Origin: Malacoplasma muris
GTDB lineage: Bacteria > Bacillota_I > Bacilli_A > Mycoplasmatales > Mycoplasmoidaceae
Assembly: GCF_046774425.1 (NCBI RefSeq)
Contig: NZ_CP177248.1
Location: forward strand, 310,001-374,000
DNA: 64,000 bases
Reading direction: 5' to 3'
The notes under the pieces were generated by a model that saw only the letters and a list, made by a program, of their open reading frames with translations, was not told the DNA's origin and made no database searches. Every line of letters begins with the position of its first letter. The stretch's first letter is position 1. The position numbers and the translations under genes were made by a program. Shown here in pieces: positions 20,651 through 31,302 of the stretch.

Positions 20651-22273
20651 ATGGAAAACAATAATACTAAAAATAAATCTAAAACTTATGTTCGTCTAAT
20701 AGATAAAGAACTTGACTATTTTAGAACAAATATTACAAGGATTAAAGAATTAGAACCAACAAGTTATAGTAATGATGTATTATATGACACAAATTCAAAC
20801 TTTATAACTAATGATAAAAATTATAATGAACAATCTAATGAATTAAATTCTAACCAGGAAGTAAAAAATAAAAAACCTGTTGTTAAAATTAATTCATTTC
20901 CAAAAGTGGATCCTCTTCCTCCAAAAAAGCCAGTTGTTATTATTAAGAAAAACGTTTCAAATTTAGAAAATAAGCAAAAACCAATTGTTGTAAAAAAACC
21001 AGTTGTATCTATAATCCCTCAAAAAGAATTACTTAAATCAAAAGAATTGCAAAACAATCCAACTGATTATAAAACTGATATAAGTATAGATTTTGATGCT
21101 CCACCAACAAAGGAACAAATAGATCATTCATCAGTTTATATTATTCCAAAAGAAAAGAATAATTCTTTTTGAAACAAACAAGTTGATAATCAAATTGAAA
21201 AATTAAATGAAAAACCTTTTTTACTTTTTACAAATGAGAAAGATGATAGAAATGAATCATTTAATGAAAAAGAACATAAAAAAGATTATTTTTCTACAAA
21301 ACCTATTTCATCAGTTTTTATAAAAGGTCTTGATTCAAAGCAAGATGATAACAATGAAAATGATTACAATAATTATCAATTGCAAGAACCAAATGTTGTT
21401 TTTGAAGAGTATGAGTCAGATTATCAACCTGTTATAAAAGAAATAGATCATAATCTAATACCTGATGCTCAAGAGGTTGATTATAATGATGTTGATTTAT
21501 CTAATAATTTAGATGTTGAAGATTATAGTACCAATATTTTAGATAATCTTGGTAGGTCTACAAAAATTACATTAAATATAAAAGATTATGAATTTGAATC
21601 ATTAATATTAGATAGTATAGAAAAGCATATATATACATCAGTTTTTAAAGCAAAGATATTAAAAAAATTAAATATGTCAATTTATGCAAATGATGTAGTT
21701 TTAGTTTATTGTCCTACAAGTGGGGGTAAAACTACTCTTCTTAATATAATTGCAAGGAAAGAAAATTTTAATAAGGGCGAATATTTAATTCATGATTTTA
21801 AACATAAAGAATTAAATGAAGCACAAATAAATGATTTTATTAGTCAGCATTTATTTTACATTCATAGAGCCATAAGTTTAAGTTCTCAAGAAACAGTTTA
21901 TTGACATCTAAAAAATGCTTATAACAAGTATTGTAAAGAATGTAATTATACATTTGCTTTAGATGACATAATTAATAAATTTAATATTGGAGGATGCGTT
22001 AATAGAACTTTCAATATTTTAAATAATGTAGAAAAAACAATTGTTTTAATAGTATATTCAATTATTACTAATAATAAGATTATTTTAATAGATGATCCTT
22101 ATTTGCCAGATGATATTCAAGAGGATTATTTATTTAAAAATGTTATAAGAACCGCTAATACTATTTATAACAAAACAATAGTTATAACAGCTAAAGATAA
22201 AAGACTATATGATGTTGCAACAAAAGTATATTCATTAAATAGAGGAAGTGCAAAATTAATTACTAATAATTAA
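20651..22273 (+). CDS. divergent ABC-type ATPase with long disordered N terminus
   Basis: 540 residues from ATG 20651, with TGGAGG just upstream. Residues 1-290 are hydrophilic, rich in Asn, Lys, Asp and Pro (for example PLPPKKPVVIIKK and PIVVKKPVVSII), and probably disordered. The C-terminal 230 residues resemble an ABC ATPase: Walker A CPTSGGKTT (residues 354-362; the first Gly of the usual P-loop is Cys) and Walker B IILIDDP (D481, D482; Asp where the catalytic Glu is normal). I do not see an LSGGQ signature or a clear switch His. No membrane segment. It may be a structural or regulatory ATPase rather than a transporter subunit. It precedes rpsO by 151 bases. Confidence 0.65.
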
Positions 22274-22424
22274 TTGTTCTTTTTATATTTTAATTTTATA
22301 AATATCTTTTTTATGTTATATTTTATAATGGTTTGAATGTAGTATTGTATAATTCTTTTCCTTTTTGAATTAATTGCTTTACTAACATTAACAAATAAAA
22401 TATATAAAAGGAGTCATAACATAT

Positions 22425-22694
22425 ATGGCAATATCAAAACAATTAAAAGCTAAATTAGTTAAAGAATTTGGTGGTAATGAAAAAAATACAGGTAAAACTG
22501 AAGTTCAAATTGCGATTTTATCAGCTGAAATAAAATCTTTAACACAACATTTAATTAATAATCACAAAGACTATACTTCTAAGCGTGGATTATATACAAA
22601 AGTTTCACAAAGAAAATCACTACTTTCATATTTGAAAAATGTAGATATCGAAAGATATCGTGAGATTATTAAAAAACTTGAAATTCGTGGTTAA
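22425..22694 (+). CDS. rpsO: 30S ribosomal protein S15
   Basis: 89 residues, exactly the usual S15 length. It binds 16S rRNA early in small-subunit assembly. Visible family stretches are TGKTEVQIAILSAEIKSLT, HLINNHKDYTSKRGLY and QRKSLLSYLKNVDIERY. AAAGGAG at 22407-22413 precedes ATG 22425. The 150-base leader holds TATAAT boxes at 22324-22329 and 22348-22353, so it is probably transcribed on its own. It is followed by its own terminator. Confidence 0.97.
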   Translation: MAISKQLKAKLVKEFGGNEKNTGKTEVQIAILSAEIKSLTQHLINNHKDYTSKRGLYTKVSQRKSLLSYLKNVDIERYREIIKKLEIRG

Positions 22695-22719
22695 TAATTT
22701 AGTATAAAATAATTTTGTT

Positions 22720-22762
22720 AAATAGACATTTTGATTTAATTTCATTAATGTCTATTTTTTAT
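22720..22762 (+). terminator. terminator of rpsO
   Basis: 11-bp stem AAATAGACATT (22720-22730) with AATGTCTATTT (22747-22757), 16-base loop, T run. Confidence 0.85.
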
Positions 22763-22906
22763 TTTTGCTTATTTATAATTAAAATTTAAACTTGATTATA
22801 CAACTTTATTGCAGTTTATATTGAATATAAGATTGTGACTAGTGATATTTGTTAAAATGATAGAATTTTGTGTTTCATAAAAATTAATATAAATTTTGAA
22901 AATATT

Positions 22907-22943
22907 ATAAATTTTATTGTACTAAATAGTAAATAAAATTTAT
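22907..22943 (+). promoter_or_regulatory. 12-bp inverted repeat in lipoprotein leader
   Basis: Perfect arms ATAAATTTTATT (22907-22918) and AATAAAATTTAT (22932-22943), 13 bases apart, directly before the ribosome site and ATG 22962. No T run follows, so it is not a standard terminator; a leader structure or a protein-binding site is possible. Confidence 0.45.
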
Positions 22944-22961
22944 AGGGAAAGAAGAAATATT

Positions 22962-24476
22962 ATGAGAAAAATTAGTAAAAAAATATTATTAACAACTTTA
23001 GGTATTACAAGTTTTGCTATTGCAACTCCTTTAATATTAACAAGTTGTGGAGATAATACTAATAACACACAAGGTGGAGGTTCAACAAATCCTGATACTC
23101 CTAGTGGTCAAAAAATAACACCAACACTTAATGCTAATTTTGAAGTGATTGGTACTATTGAGTCACTGTTTGATGTTCAAGGAAATTTGGTTGATGTAGG
23201 TAATTTATTTACTAAAATGGTAAAAGAAAACCCATCATTAAAATCAAAAGTAATTTCAAACTATAGTTCATTTACAAAAGAACAACAAGATAGTTTAGTA
23301 GTGCAAATTACAACTAATAAACAAACTGATATTCAGTGAGGTGGAACTACTAGTTATGAATCATGAGGTGCAACTGCAAATGAAGTTGTTTATTATAGTA
23401 TAGGTTCACAACAATTAGATGTTTCAAGTCCAAAGGATTTAAAAAATCAATTAACAGCTGAAAAACTAAAACAAATTATGACTGAAATTGGTAGTTCTAA
23501 TGCACCAGAACCAAATGCTACTTATGCATTAGAATCAAATAGTCAAATAGCATTTGATGCTAAAAAAGACTATGTTAATATTCATGTTAAAGAAACTTTT
23601 AACAGTACTACAAAAGATATAAATTTAAGAATACCTGTTTCAGATTTAAATTTAGTATTAAAGAACGCAACTGTTAATGTTACAAGTTCAGATTCTAATG
23701 TACTACCAACAACTGCAACATTGGCGCTTGATTATAATGTTGGTATTGATCCAACAGTTCATTTAATACCAGAATTTAGTCATGATATACAAGTTGATGC
23801 AGATTCACAAATAAATGATGTTAATGCAGTATTAGAAAAATTAGGTTTTATGAAATATAATAGAGTTAATAAAGCAAGTTCTTCTGAAGTATCATTAAAG
23901 TCTGCTACTACTCCTTCATTGGATAATGAAAAAATTGGTGAAACAACTCAAGTATTTAATACACAATTTTCTAATCCAAATTTAAAGAAAAACAATGGTA
24001 AATATTCTTTGTCATTTGATGCAGTTCCAACAAATGGGCATTATTGAGTTGATGGTACAACTACATCAAGAAAAGTATCTATTAACAATTTAAATATTAC
24101 TTCTAAAAATTTACCACAAGATGCTACATTTAAATCAACTGTAGATTATGTAGGAACTGGTAGCCCTACTGGTCCAGCTAGTTTAGAAAAATTTAAAGCA
24201 TGATGGACTAGTGTGCCAACTGGTAATCAACCAGATCAAACTGTTGCTAGTGGATATTTACAAATTCTTATACCTCAATTAGAACAATCTACTGAAGGAT
24301 TTGCTAATGTTACTTTAACATATGCAGGTGATAATAATATTGGATGAGATTCATCTCGTAATATGCCAACTATAAAATTAACAGTTTCTCCAAAAGAAAA
24401 TCATGCTTTTAAAGATGATGTACCAGGAGCAAAAGAAGTTGTAGTAACATTAACTGGTCTTAATTGAAAAAATTAA
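22962..24476 (+). CDS. P35-like lipoprotein (1)
   Basis: 504 residues from ATG 22962. Basic start MRKISKKI, hydrophobic stretch and lipobox LTSC give a predicted lipidated Cys near residue 29, followed by a flexible Asn/Gly/Pro/Thr-rich linker. The body shares blocks with the gene at 50919: SLFDVQGNLVDVGNLF, WGGTT, LRIPVSDLNLVL, LDYNVGIDPTV, TTQVFNTQF, GHYWVDGTTT and AFKDDVPGAKEVVVTL. This resembles the P35 family known as the main surface antigens of M. penetrans and M. iowae; I assign it by overall look and cannot run a search. The end lies beyond TGA (Trp) codons, at TAA 24474. Probably an abundant outer-surface antigen. Confidence 0.8.
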
Positions 24477-24480
24477 AAAA

Positions 24481-24508
24481 AATACCCAAGTAATATGGGT
24501 GTTTTTTT
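24481..24508 (+). terminator. terminator of P35-like lipoprotein 1
   Basis: 8-bp stem AATACCCA (24481-24488) with TGGGTGTT (24496-24503), then a T run. Confidence 0.8.
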
Positions 24509-24655
24509 ATTATATGTCAATTCTTACTCTACTTATAAATACTATTATTTTATGTTTAGTTACTATTAATAATTTTGAAACCAAATTTTATTTTTATAAT
24601 AAAATTAATGTGATGTTTCTAAATTTTATTATTTTTTATTGAAAGGAGGAAATAT

Positions 24656-26446
24656 ATGTTTAAACTGTTAAGATTTATCAAGGGCAAAGATGTATGACTA
24701 ACCTTTCTAGGGTTTTTTTTAATTATGTTACAAACAGTTTGTGATGTTGCTCAACCATTTTTATTAGCTTTATTTTTAAAAGAAGCTGACAAAGGTTATA
24801 TAAATGGTGATGGCACATCTCCTACTTTTTGAGTTCAGCAAGATAATAATCCAATTGGTGGAATCTGAGGATTAGCAGGCATAATGCTTGCTTTAATTTT
24901 TATTGCCCTAACAGTTCAAGCAATTGGGATAGTTATAACAGCAAGAATTGGTGTTAGATTAGGAAGCAATATTAGGTATAATGCTTTCAAAAAGATTCAA
25001 TCTTTAACTTTTAAAGAAATAGATAATATTACTACTCCATCATTAATAACAAGATTAACCAATGACATTATGTTTTATCAAAATACAGTTATTATTTCAT
25101 TAAGAATGGTTGTAAGATCAGTCTTTTTAATGATTGGTGGAACTATTGCAACATTTATATTGGGTGCACAAATTGATCTTTGATGAATTGGTGGAGTATT
25201 TTTAGGTTTTATGGCAATAGTTTTTGTTTCTATTTTATTGTTACTTAAAAAATCTGTCCCATATTTTAGAAGACAACAAAAAGGACTTGATCAAGTAAAT
25301 AGTAAAATGAGAGAAAATTTATTGGGTGTTAGAGTTGTAAAAGCATTCAATATGCAAAATAATCAAATTGAAAAATTTGATGAAAAAAGTTTAAATTTTG
25401 CAAGAGTTTCAACTGTTGCAAATAGATGATCAGCTTCAATTATTCCTGTGATATTTTTTGTTGTTCAAGTTTCTGTTGTAGTTATTATTATGATAATTGC
25501 AGCAAGTGCTAATACTATAAATTTTGAAATAACAATAGTGTTGCAAATTATTCAATTAACTTCTTTAGTTGTATTGGGAATTATATTAATTGTCACAATT
25601 TTAATTCAATTAGCATATGTAAAAGCTTCATGTGATAGAATTAATCAAATTTTTGATTCAGAACCTTCAATTCCTAGAAATGTTTCAAATAATTTTATTG
25701 AAAATTCAAATGTAAAATTTGATAAAGTTTTTTTTAAATATAATTCAAGTGAAGACTCTGAATATGCTTTAAATAATATTTCTTTTGAAGCAAAAGCTGG
25801 AGAAATGATTGGAATTATTGGTCCAACAGGTAGTGGTAAAACAAGTTTAATTAATTTAATTACAAGAATGTATGATCCAGTCAAAGGTGATGTATATATA
25901 TCTGATATTAATGTAAAAGATATTAATTATGAATCATTAAGAAATTCAATTGGAGTTTCTCCTCAAAAAAGTTTGTTGTTTAGTGGAACAATTGCTTCTA
26001 ATTTAAAATTTGGTAAAGAAGATGCTACATTAGAAGAAATGGAAGAGGCTGCAACATTATCAAATGCAATTGAATTTATTAATAGTAAAGAAGGAAGATT
26101 TGATAGTATTGTTGAACAACGGGGAACAAATCTTTCTGGAGGACAAAAACAACGTGTTTCAATTGCTAGAGCTTTAATTAAAAAGCCTAAAATTTTAATA
26201 TTGGATGATTCTACAAGTGCATTAGATATGATAACAGAAGCAAATGTACAAAATAATATTAGAAAGTACAAAAATACTACAATATTTTTAATAGGACAAC
26301 GTGTTAATGCAATTAGTAAAGCAGATAAAATTATTGTTCTTGAATCAGGTAATATGGTTGGATTTGGTACTCATAAACAACTTATGAAAAATTGTGCACT
26401 ATACAAAGAAATAGCAAATTCACAAGGTTTTAAGGAGGGTAAATAA
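24656..26446 (+). CDS. ABC exporter subunit with degenerate ATP site
   Basis: 596 residues from ATG 24656 with the strong ribosome site AAAGGAGG. An N-terminal six-helix membrane domain (about 1-320) is fused to an ATPase domain, the type IV exporter (ABCB-like) form. Walker A is GPTGSGKT (389-396), the signature LSGGQ (493-497) is canonical, but Walker B reads ILILDD with D518 instead of the catalytic Glu, and the switch His is Q548 (LIGQR). These two changes mark the degenerate site of heterodimeric exporters such as TM287/288 or BmrCD. The partner follows two bases after the stop. Substrate unknown: drugs, lipids or peptides are possible. Confidence 0.88.
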
Positions 26447-26448
26447 TT

Positions 26449-28347
26449 ATGAAAAAAATGAAAATGAAAGATATATATTATTTACCAACTTATGAACAAA
26501 GACTTAAAGAACATAATAGAAAATCAAGTTTTTTAATAACATTAAATCTTTGTTATAGATATGTAAAATATTTTAAATTTTCTTTTTGATTTGCCTTATT
26601 TGCTTCTACTTTATCAACTGTGTTCAATATTCTTGTTATTTTAGGTGTAAGTGAAATTACAAAAAAATTAAATGAATATTTAGATTCTAATATTCCAGAA
26701 GTTACATTAGAAACTTTATTGATATATGGTACAGTATTGATTGTTTTTTATTTTTTAAATGCTTTGGGAAATTTTTTAATGAATTTTATATTAGTAGATA
26801 TTTCACAAAAAATTTCATATAGATTAAGAATGGATTTATTTAATAAAATTCAAATGCTGAGACTTCAATATTTTGACACACATGAAAGTGGAGATATCAT
26901 GAGTGTGTTAACAAATGATATCTTCAACTTGATGATATTTATTTCTCAAAATTTTGGACAATTAATGTTTGGTGTAACTACAATGATTGGTATGTTAATT
27001 ATTATGTTTTTAGTATCACCATTTTTAACATTAATCACATTGGGTATTGTTATATTACTTACAGTTTATATTGTCTTTATGTCAAGAAAATCAGTTCCAG
27101 CATTTTTTAGACAACAAGAAAAATTAGGTAAAATGAATGGTTATATTGAAGAAATATTATCAGGGCAAAACATTGTTAATTTATTTAAAAGAGAAAAATT
27201 AACTGAAGATAATTTTCAAAAAATAAATTATGCTTTAAACAAAGAAGCTGAAAAAGCACAAACAATATCAGGTTTGTTTATTCCTTTCATGAACTTTTTA
27301 GCTAATTTTTCAGTCTTTATGATGACAGTTATTGCTATTTTATTTATTGTAAATGGTATTAGTTTTGGAAGTAATATATTTGGTAATTATAAAGGCGAAA
27401 ATGGAAATATAGATGTTGTAAAATCAATTGCATTAATTAATGCTTATATGTTAGCTTTAAGAAATTTTGTTCAACCTATTAATAACATTGTTGGTATGAT
27501 TGCAAATTTACAACAAGCTTTAGCTGGATCTAAACGTGCTTCTGAAATGTTTATTTTAGATAATGAAGATTTACCTGAAGAAACTCAAGTTGTAGAGAGT
27601 CTTAAAGGATCATTAAAAATAAAAAATTTAAATTTTGGATACAATGAAAATAAATTGGTTTTAAAAAATATTAATCTTGATGTAAAACCTGGAGAAACAA
27701 TTGCAATAGTTGGCCCAACAGGTTCTGGAAAAACAACAATCATAAATTTATTAACAAAGTTTTATGATGTTACAGATGGGGATATATTGTTTGATAATTA
27801 TGACATTAAAACTATTACAAAAAGTAGTATTAGAAACCAAGTTTCTATAGTGTTACAAGATACATATTTATTTACAGATACTATAAAGAATAATATTAGA
27901 TATGCAAAACCAAATGCAACTGATGAAGAAATAATGAATGTATGTAAGATTGCAAATTGTGATACATTCATCAATCAACTTGAATTTGGTTATAATACAA
28001 TGTTAACTGAAAATGCAAGTGAATTATCACAAGGGCAAAAGCAATTGTTAGCAATTGCTAGAGCAATGTTAAGTACATCTTCAATTTTAATTTTAGATGA
28101 AGCTACAAGTAATATTGATACAAGAACAGAAAAAGTAATACAAGATGCAATGAATAAATTAATTGCTACAAAAACTTCTTTTGTTATTGCTCATAGATTG
28201 TCAACAATTAAAAATGCAGATAAAATCGTTGTTTTAAAAAATGGTGAAATAATTGAAATGGGAAATCATAATCAATTAATGAAATTAAAAGGCTTTTATT
28301 ATCAATTAAGTAATTCAAAAACAGGTAAAATTGATCAAGAAGATTAA
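26449..28347 (+). CDS. ABC exporter subunit with catalytic ATP site
   Basis: 632 residues from ATG 26449; AAGGAGGG at 26432-26439 lies within the end of the upstream gene. Membrane domain (about 45-350), then ATPase domain with Walker A GPTGSGKT (K428), canonical Walker B ILILDE (E551) and switch His H582, but a modified signature LSQGQ (526-530). That is the exact complement of the upstream subunit: its own Walker motifs make the active site with the partner's LSGGQ, while its altered signature faces the partner's degenerate Walker site. The two are therefore almost certainly an obligate heterodimer. The start was set upstream of a TGA (Trp), giving a 40-residue cytoplasmic N terminus. Confidence 0.9.
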
Positions 28348-28355
28348 TATAACAC

Positions 28356-28386
28356 AATCTACAACAAGTATTTGTTGTAGATTTTT
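28356..28386 (+). terminator. terminator of ABC exporter operon
   Basis: 12-bp stem AATCTACAACAA (28356-28367) with TTGTTGTAGATT (28372-28383), four-base loop, T run. Confidence 0.88.
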
Positions 28387-28519
28387 ATTTATAATTATTA
28401 AATTTCCTATATACCACAAAAATATAAAAAATATCATTTTTTTTGTTTCTAATTTGTATTTGTCATTTTAAATTGATAAAATTATTATTAGATTGTTGAA
28501 TAATTGATGGAGTAATATT

Positions 28520-29851
28520 GTGAGTGATTTAAGTAAAAAAGATATAAGTGAACTTCCTAATGCGCAAAAATTAAATAACTATAAAAATATTTTACTTAAA
28601 GAAAGAAAGCGTATTCTAGATAGAATAACTTCACTTAACCAAAAATATTCATCTACTAATCTAAGATATGCTAAAAAAGTTATTGGTGAAGAAATAGATG
28701 TATTAGAATTTGAACTTGAAAAAGTTGATAGCTATTTAAGAAATTGTTTTTTTGATAAAAGAGTATTATTGGATAATATCAAGAATAAACAAGATGAAAT
28801 TAATGAAATTGAATTTTTGATTAAGATCAATGAATTACCTGAAAGTATGAAAAGCGAACTACTAAGTAAGAAATTGGATTTAAATTCATTTATTTGTGAA
28901 TCAATTTTAAGAAATAATTTATCTAATGGAAATAGAAATTTTGCAAGTGCTACAAATGTTGTAGAAGTAGAAAAAATAGTTGAAGTTCCAAAAATTGTAG
29001 AAGTTGAAAAAGTAATTGAAGTTCCAACAGTTGTAGAAGTTGAAAAAGTAATTGAAGTTCCAACAATTGTAGAGGTTGAAAAAACTATTGAAGTTGAAAA
29101 ACCATATGAAGTTGAGAAAATAGTAACAGTGCCTGAAATTGTAGAAGTTGAAAAAGTAGTTGAGAAAATAATAGAAGTTCCAACATTAATTGGTGTTGAT
29201 AAAGTTGTAGAAGTACCAAAAATTGTAGAAGTAGATACAAATGGTAATACTCCTATAATTAATACTGATGAAATAACAGATTCAATTAATAGATTATCTG
29301 AACAAGTATCAAATAATGTTTCATATAATCAAGAACTATTCAACCAATTAAATCAAGCAAATGATAAATTAGAGCACTTAGAAAAATCATTAAGTGATTC
29401 TGTAAATGCTCAACCAACTATTCAAAAAGAAGTTGAGCCAATTTATATTGAAACTCCAGTTCTAGTTCAACATCCATATTATGATGAAGAACCTGAATAT
29501 GAAGAAGAATATATTGAAACTCAAGAAACACCAACAGTTGATGAAATTAAAAATGTAGTTGTTGAAGAATATTATCCAGTTGAAGAAGAAGCACAAACTT
29601 CAGAACCAACTGTTACACAAACAGTAACAGAAGAGATTATTCCTCCAGAACCAAAGATTGAAGTTATTGTTGAAAATCCAAATGATGTTCCAGACATTAC
29701 AATTAACAATGAAAGAGTAACTCCAGTAGTTACAACAAATCCTCCAGTTGAACCACAACTTTCTGCAAAAACTGTTCAACAAGAAGTTTATGAAGAAGTA
29801 GATGATGACTACTTTGATGATGATGACGATTTTGATAGTGCATTTGAATAA
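28520..29851 (+). CDS. EKIVEVP-repeat protein, possibly cytoskeletal
   Basis: 443 residues from GTG 28520 (GGAG at 28509-28512). Three parts are visible: a Lys/Glu/Leu-rich helical region (about 1-140, coiled coil likely); residues 147-239 with repeats of about 12 residues such as VEVEKVIEVPTI; and an acidic Pro/Glu-rich C terminus ending in a cluster of Asp (EVDDDYFDDDDDFDSAFE). No signal peptide, lipobox or membrane segment, so it is cytoplasmic. The repeats look like the charged EKIVEVP repeats of alveolate alveolins, and acidic Pro-rich proteins are known from the cytoskeletal tip of M. pneumoniae. A structural role is an inference by analogy only. Confidence 0.75.
   Translation: MSDLSKKDISELPNAQKLNNYKNILLKERKRILDRITSLNQKYSSTNLRYAKKVIGEEIDVLEFELEKVDSYLRNCFFDKRVLLDNIKNKQDEINEIEFLIKINELPESMKSELLSKKLDLNSFICESILRNNLSNGNRNFASATNVVEVEKIVEVPKIVEVEKVIEVPTVVEVEKVIEVPTIVEVEKTIEVEKPYEVEKIVTVPEIVEVEKVVEKIIEVPTLIGVDKVVEVPKIVEVDTNGNTPIINTDEITDSINRLSEQVSNNVSYNQELFNQLNQANDKLEHLEKSLSDSVNAQPTIQKEVEPIYIETPVLVQHPYYDEEPEYEEEYIETQETPTVDEIKNVVVEEYYPVEEEAQTSEPTVTQTVTEEIIPPEPKIEVIVENPNDVPDITINNERVTPVVTTNPPVEPQLSAKTVQQEVYEEVDDDYFDDDDDFDSAFE
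28958..29236. repeat. degenerate 36-bp repeats coding EKIVEVP units
   Basis: Imperfect repeats coding alternating EVEK and EVP blocks (residues 147-239 of the gene at 28520). Units are about 12 residues, with some fused or shortened. Confidence 0.8.
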
Positions 29852-29862
29852 TTTTTAGAAAT

Positions 29863-29900
29863 AAGATATGGAAATAAATAATTTATTTTCATATCTTTTA
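29863..29900 (+). terminator. terminator of EKIVEVP-repeat gene
   Basis: Long near-perfect palindrome: AAGATATG (29863-29870) pairs with CATATCTT (29890-29897), and the inner bases also pair, followed by T-rich DNA. Confidence 0.75.
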
Positions 29901-30062
29901 TTTTATTATTCACTAATTCTATAATAATTAGTTTAATAACTTATAAATTTTTAATTTGAGAAATTTATTTTTAATTTTTATTGAAAAAACTATTATATAA
30001 TTTATTGTTACAACATTTTGGTATGTAATAAAATAACAATGGTGATGATGGAGATGAAAAAA

Positions 30063-30836
30063 ATGGAATTTAATAAAAAGAAAAGAAGATTTATATCTCT
30101 TTTAGCGTTAGGTGCTTCTGCATTTGCTATTGGAGTACCAACAATAGCTTTAGTTTCTTGTTCAGAAACTAGCAATAATCCAGGTGGAGATTCAAACAAT
30201 CCAGGTGGAGATTCAAACAATCCAGGTGGGGATTCAAACAATCCAGGTGGGGATTCAAATAACCCGGGTACACAAAAGAAAAAAGTGCAATCTTTAACAA
30301 CAGATAACCCTTTTGCTTCAAAAGATGGAAATTATTTATTCCATTCATATGGAAACACATTATTTGGCACTTGATCAAAAACAGATATAAAAAATCATTT
30401 TGGAAATATAACTTGAAAAACTGATAATAAAAATAGATTATCTTATACATTTGATGATAAAGATAGTGCAGATGTTAAATCAAAATTAAATATATTGCAA
30501 CAAAAAGTAACTGCTGATTGTACTCAAGCTAATTCTACTAAAAATCCACAACCTACAATTAAATTTGCTAATTTAAATTTAACAGGTGTAACTCAAGCAA
30601 CTGGTTCAAATATTAGAATGAGTCTTTCTTTTGATAATTCTGATAAACTTGAAACTCTTGCAATTGCATTCTTTTTAAATGAAGGTTATGAATGAACAAA
30701 TGGAGCAGTTCAAGATGGAACAAATGGTTGAGATAATATATTTGAAGCATTTGCAAAAGATACTCTTAAAAATGGTAACCCTTCAGGATATTATTTTACT
30801 ATTAATAAGGATGATCCATTTTCTGCAAATAAATAA
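30063..30836 (+). CDS. predicted surface lipoprotein with NPGGDSN repeats
   Basis: 257 residues. ATG 30063 is chosen because GGAG at 30050-30053 is then nine bases away; ATG 30054 would touch it. Basic N terminus (MEFNKKKRRF), hydrophobic stretch LLALGASAFAIGVPTIALV and lipobox VSC give a lipidated Cys near residue 33. Just after it are four NPGGDSN units coded by exact or near-exact 21-bp repeats, a flexible spacer that would hold the rest away from the membrane. The mature C-terminal part (about 180 residues, with TGA as Trp) shows no motif I know. It is a single-gene unit with its own terminator. Confidence 0.8.
30177..30269. repeat. 21-bp tandem repeat, four copies plus partial
   Basis: Units at 30177-30197, 30198-30218, 30219-30239 and 30240-30260, each coding NPGGDSN, then a partial unit. 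Copies 1 and 2 are identical; 3 and 4 differ at one or two bases. In-frame gain or loss would change linker length without breaking the gene. Confidence 0.92.
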
Positions 30837-30864
30837 TATATTTTAATTTTTTAAAGATTTAATT

Positions 30865-30901
30865 ATATTCACAATCTTTTATTGATTGTGAATATTTTTT
30901 T
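30865..30901 (+). terminator. terminator of NPGGDSN lipoprotein
   Basis: 12-bp stem ATATTCACAATC (30865-30876) with GATTGTGAATAT (30884-30895), then T run. Confidence 0.88.
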
Positions 30902-31265
30902 TACATAAAAATATTAAAAAATGTTTTAAAGATAATTATTGTTAAATTAAAAAACATGAAGAACTATACATAATATTTTCATCATGTATTTTACTTCATG
31001 TATTCATTGATTCTATCACTAAATTTTTGGTTTTATCAACTTTAACTAGCAGTATTACTAAAGTAAAGAGGATATAACTAATGTGTAATCATTATCTTCT
31101 ATTTAAGTTGGTATTGAATGTTTTTAATTGTCTATTTACATAAATATAATTTACATGAAATAAAAATGAAAAATTACCATTAGCTTTAGTTTAAATAATT
31201 TTATCAATAGTGATTATAAGAATTTAATATGTTATGATTAATATTATTGTTCTATAAACCATTTT
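30902..31265. other. intergenic region before nuclease gene
   Basis: About 360 bases with no clear gene. It contains an inverted pair CATGAAG / CTTCATG about 40 bases apart (near 30956 and 31000), and a tiny open frame of 20 codons at 31081-31143 preceded by AAAGAGGAT. That frame is hydrophobic (MCNHYLLFKL at the start) and weakly supported. A possible -10 box TATAAA lies near 31253. Confidence 0.4.
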
Positions 31266-31289
31266 AAAATCCTTGAAAAGGATTTTTTT
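31266..31289 (+). promoter_or_regulatory. terminator-like hairpin directly before nuclease gene
   Basis: 9-bp stem AAAATCCTT (31266-31274) with AAGGATTTT (31278-31286), three-base loop and T run, ending five bases before AGGAG at 31294-31298. The previous gene already has its own terminator at 30865, so this one may attenuate transcription of the nuclease gene. Confidence 0.6.
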
Positions 31290-31302
31290 ATTTAGGAGTT
31301 TT

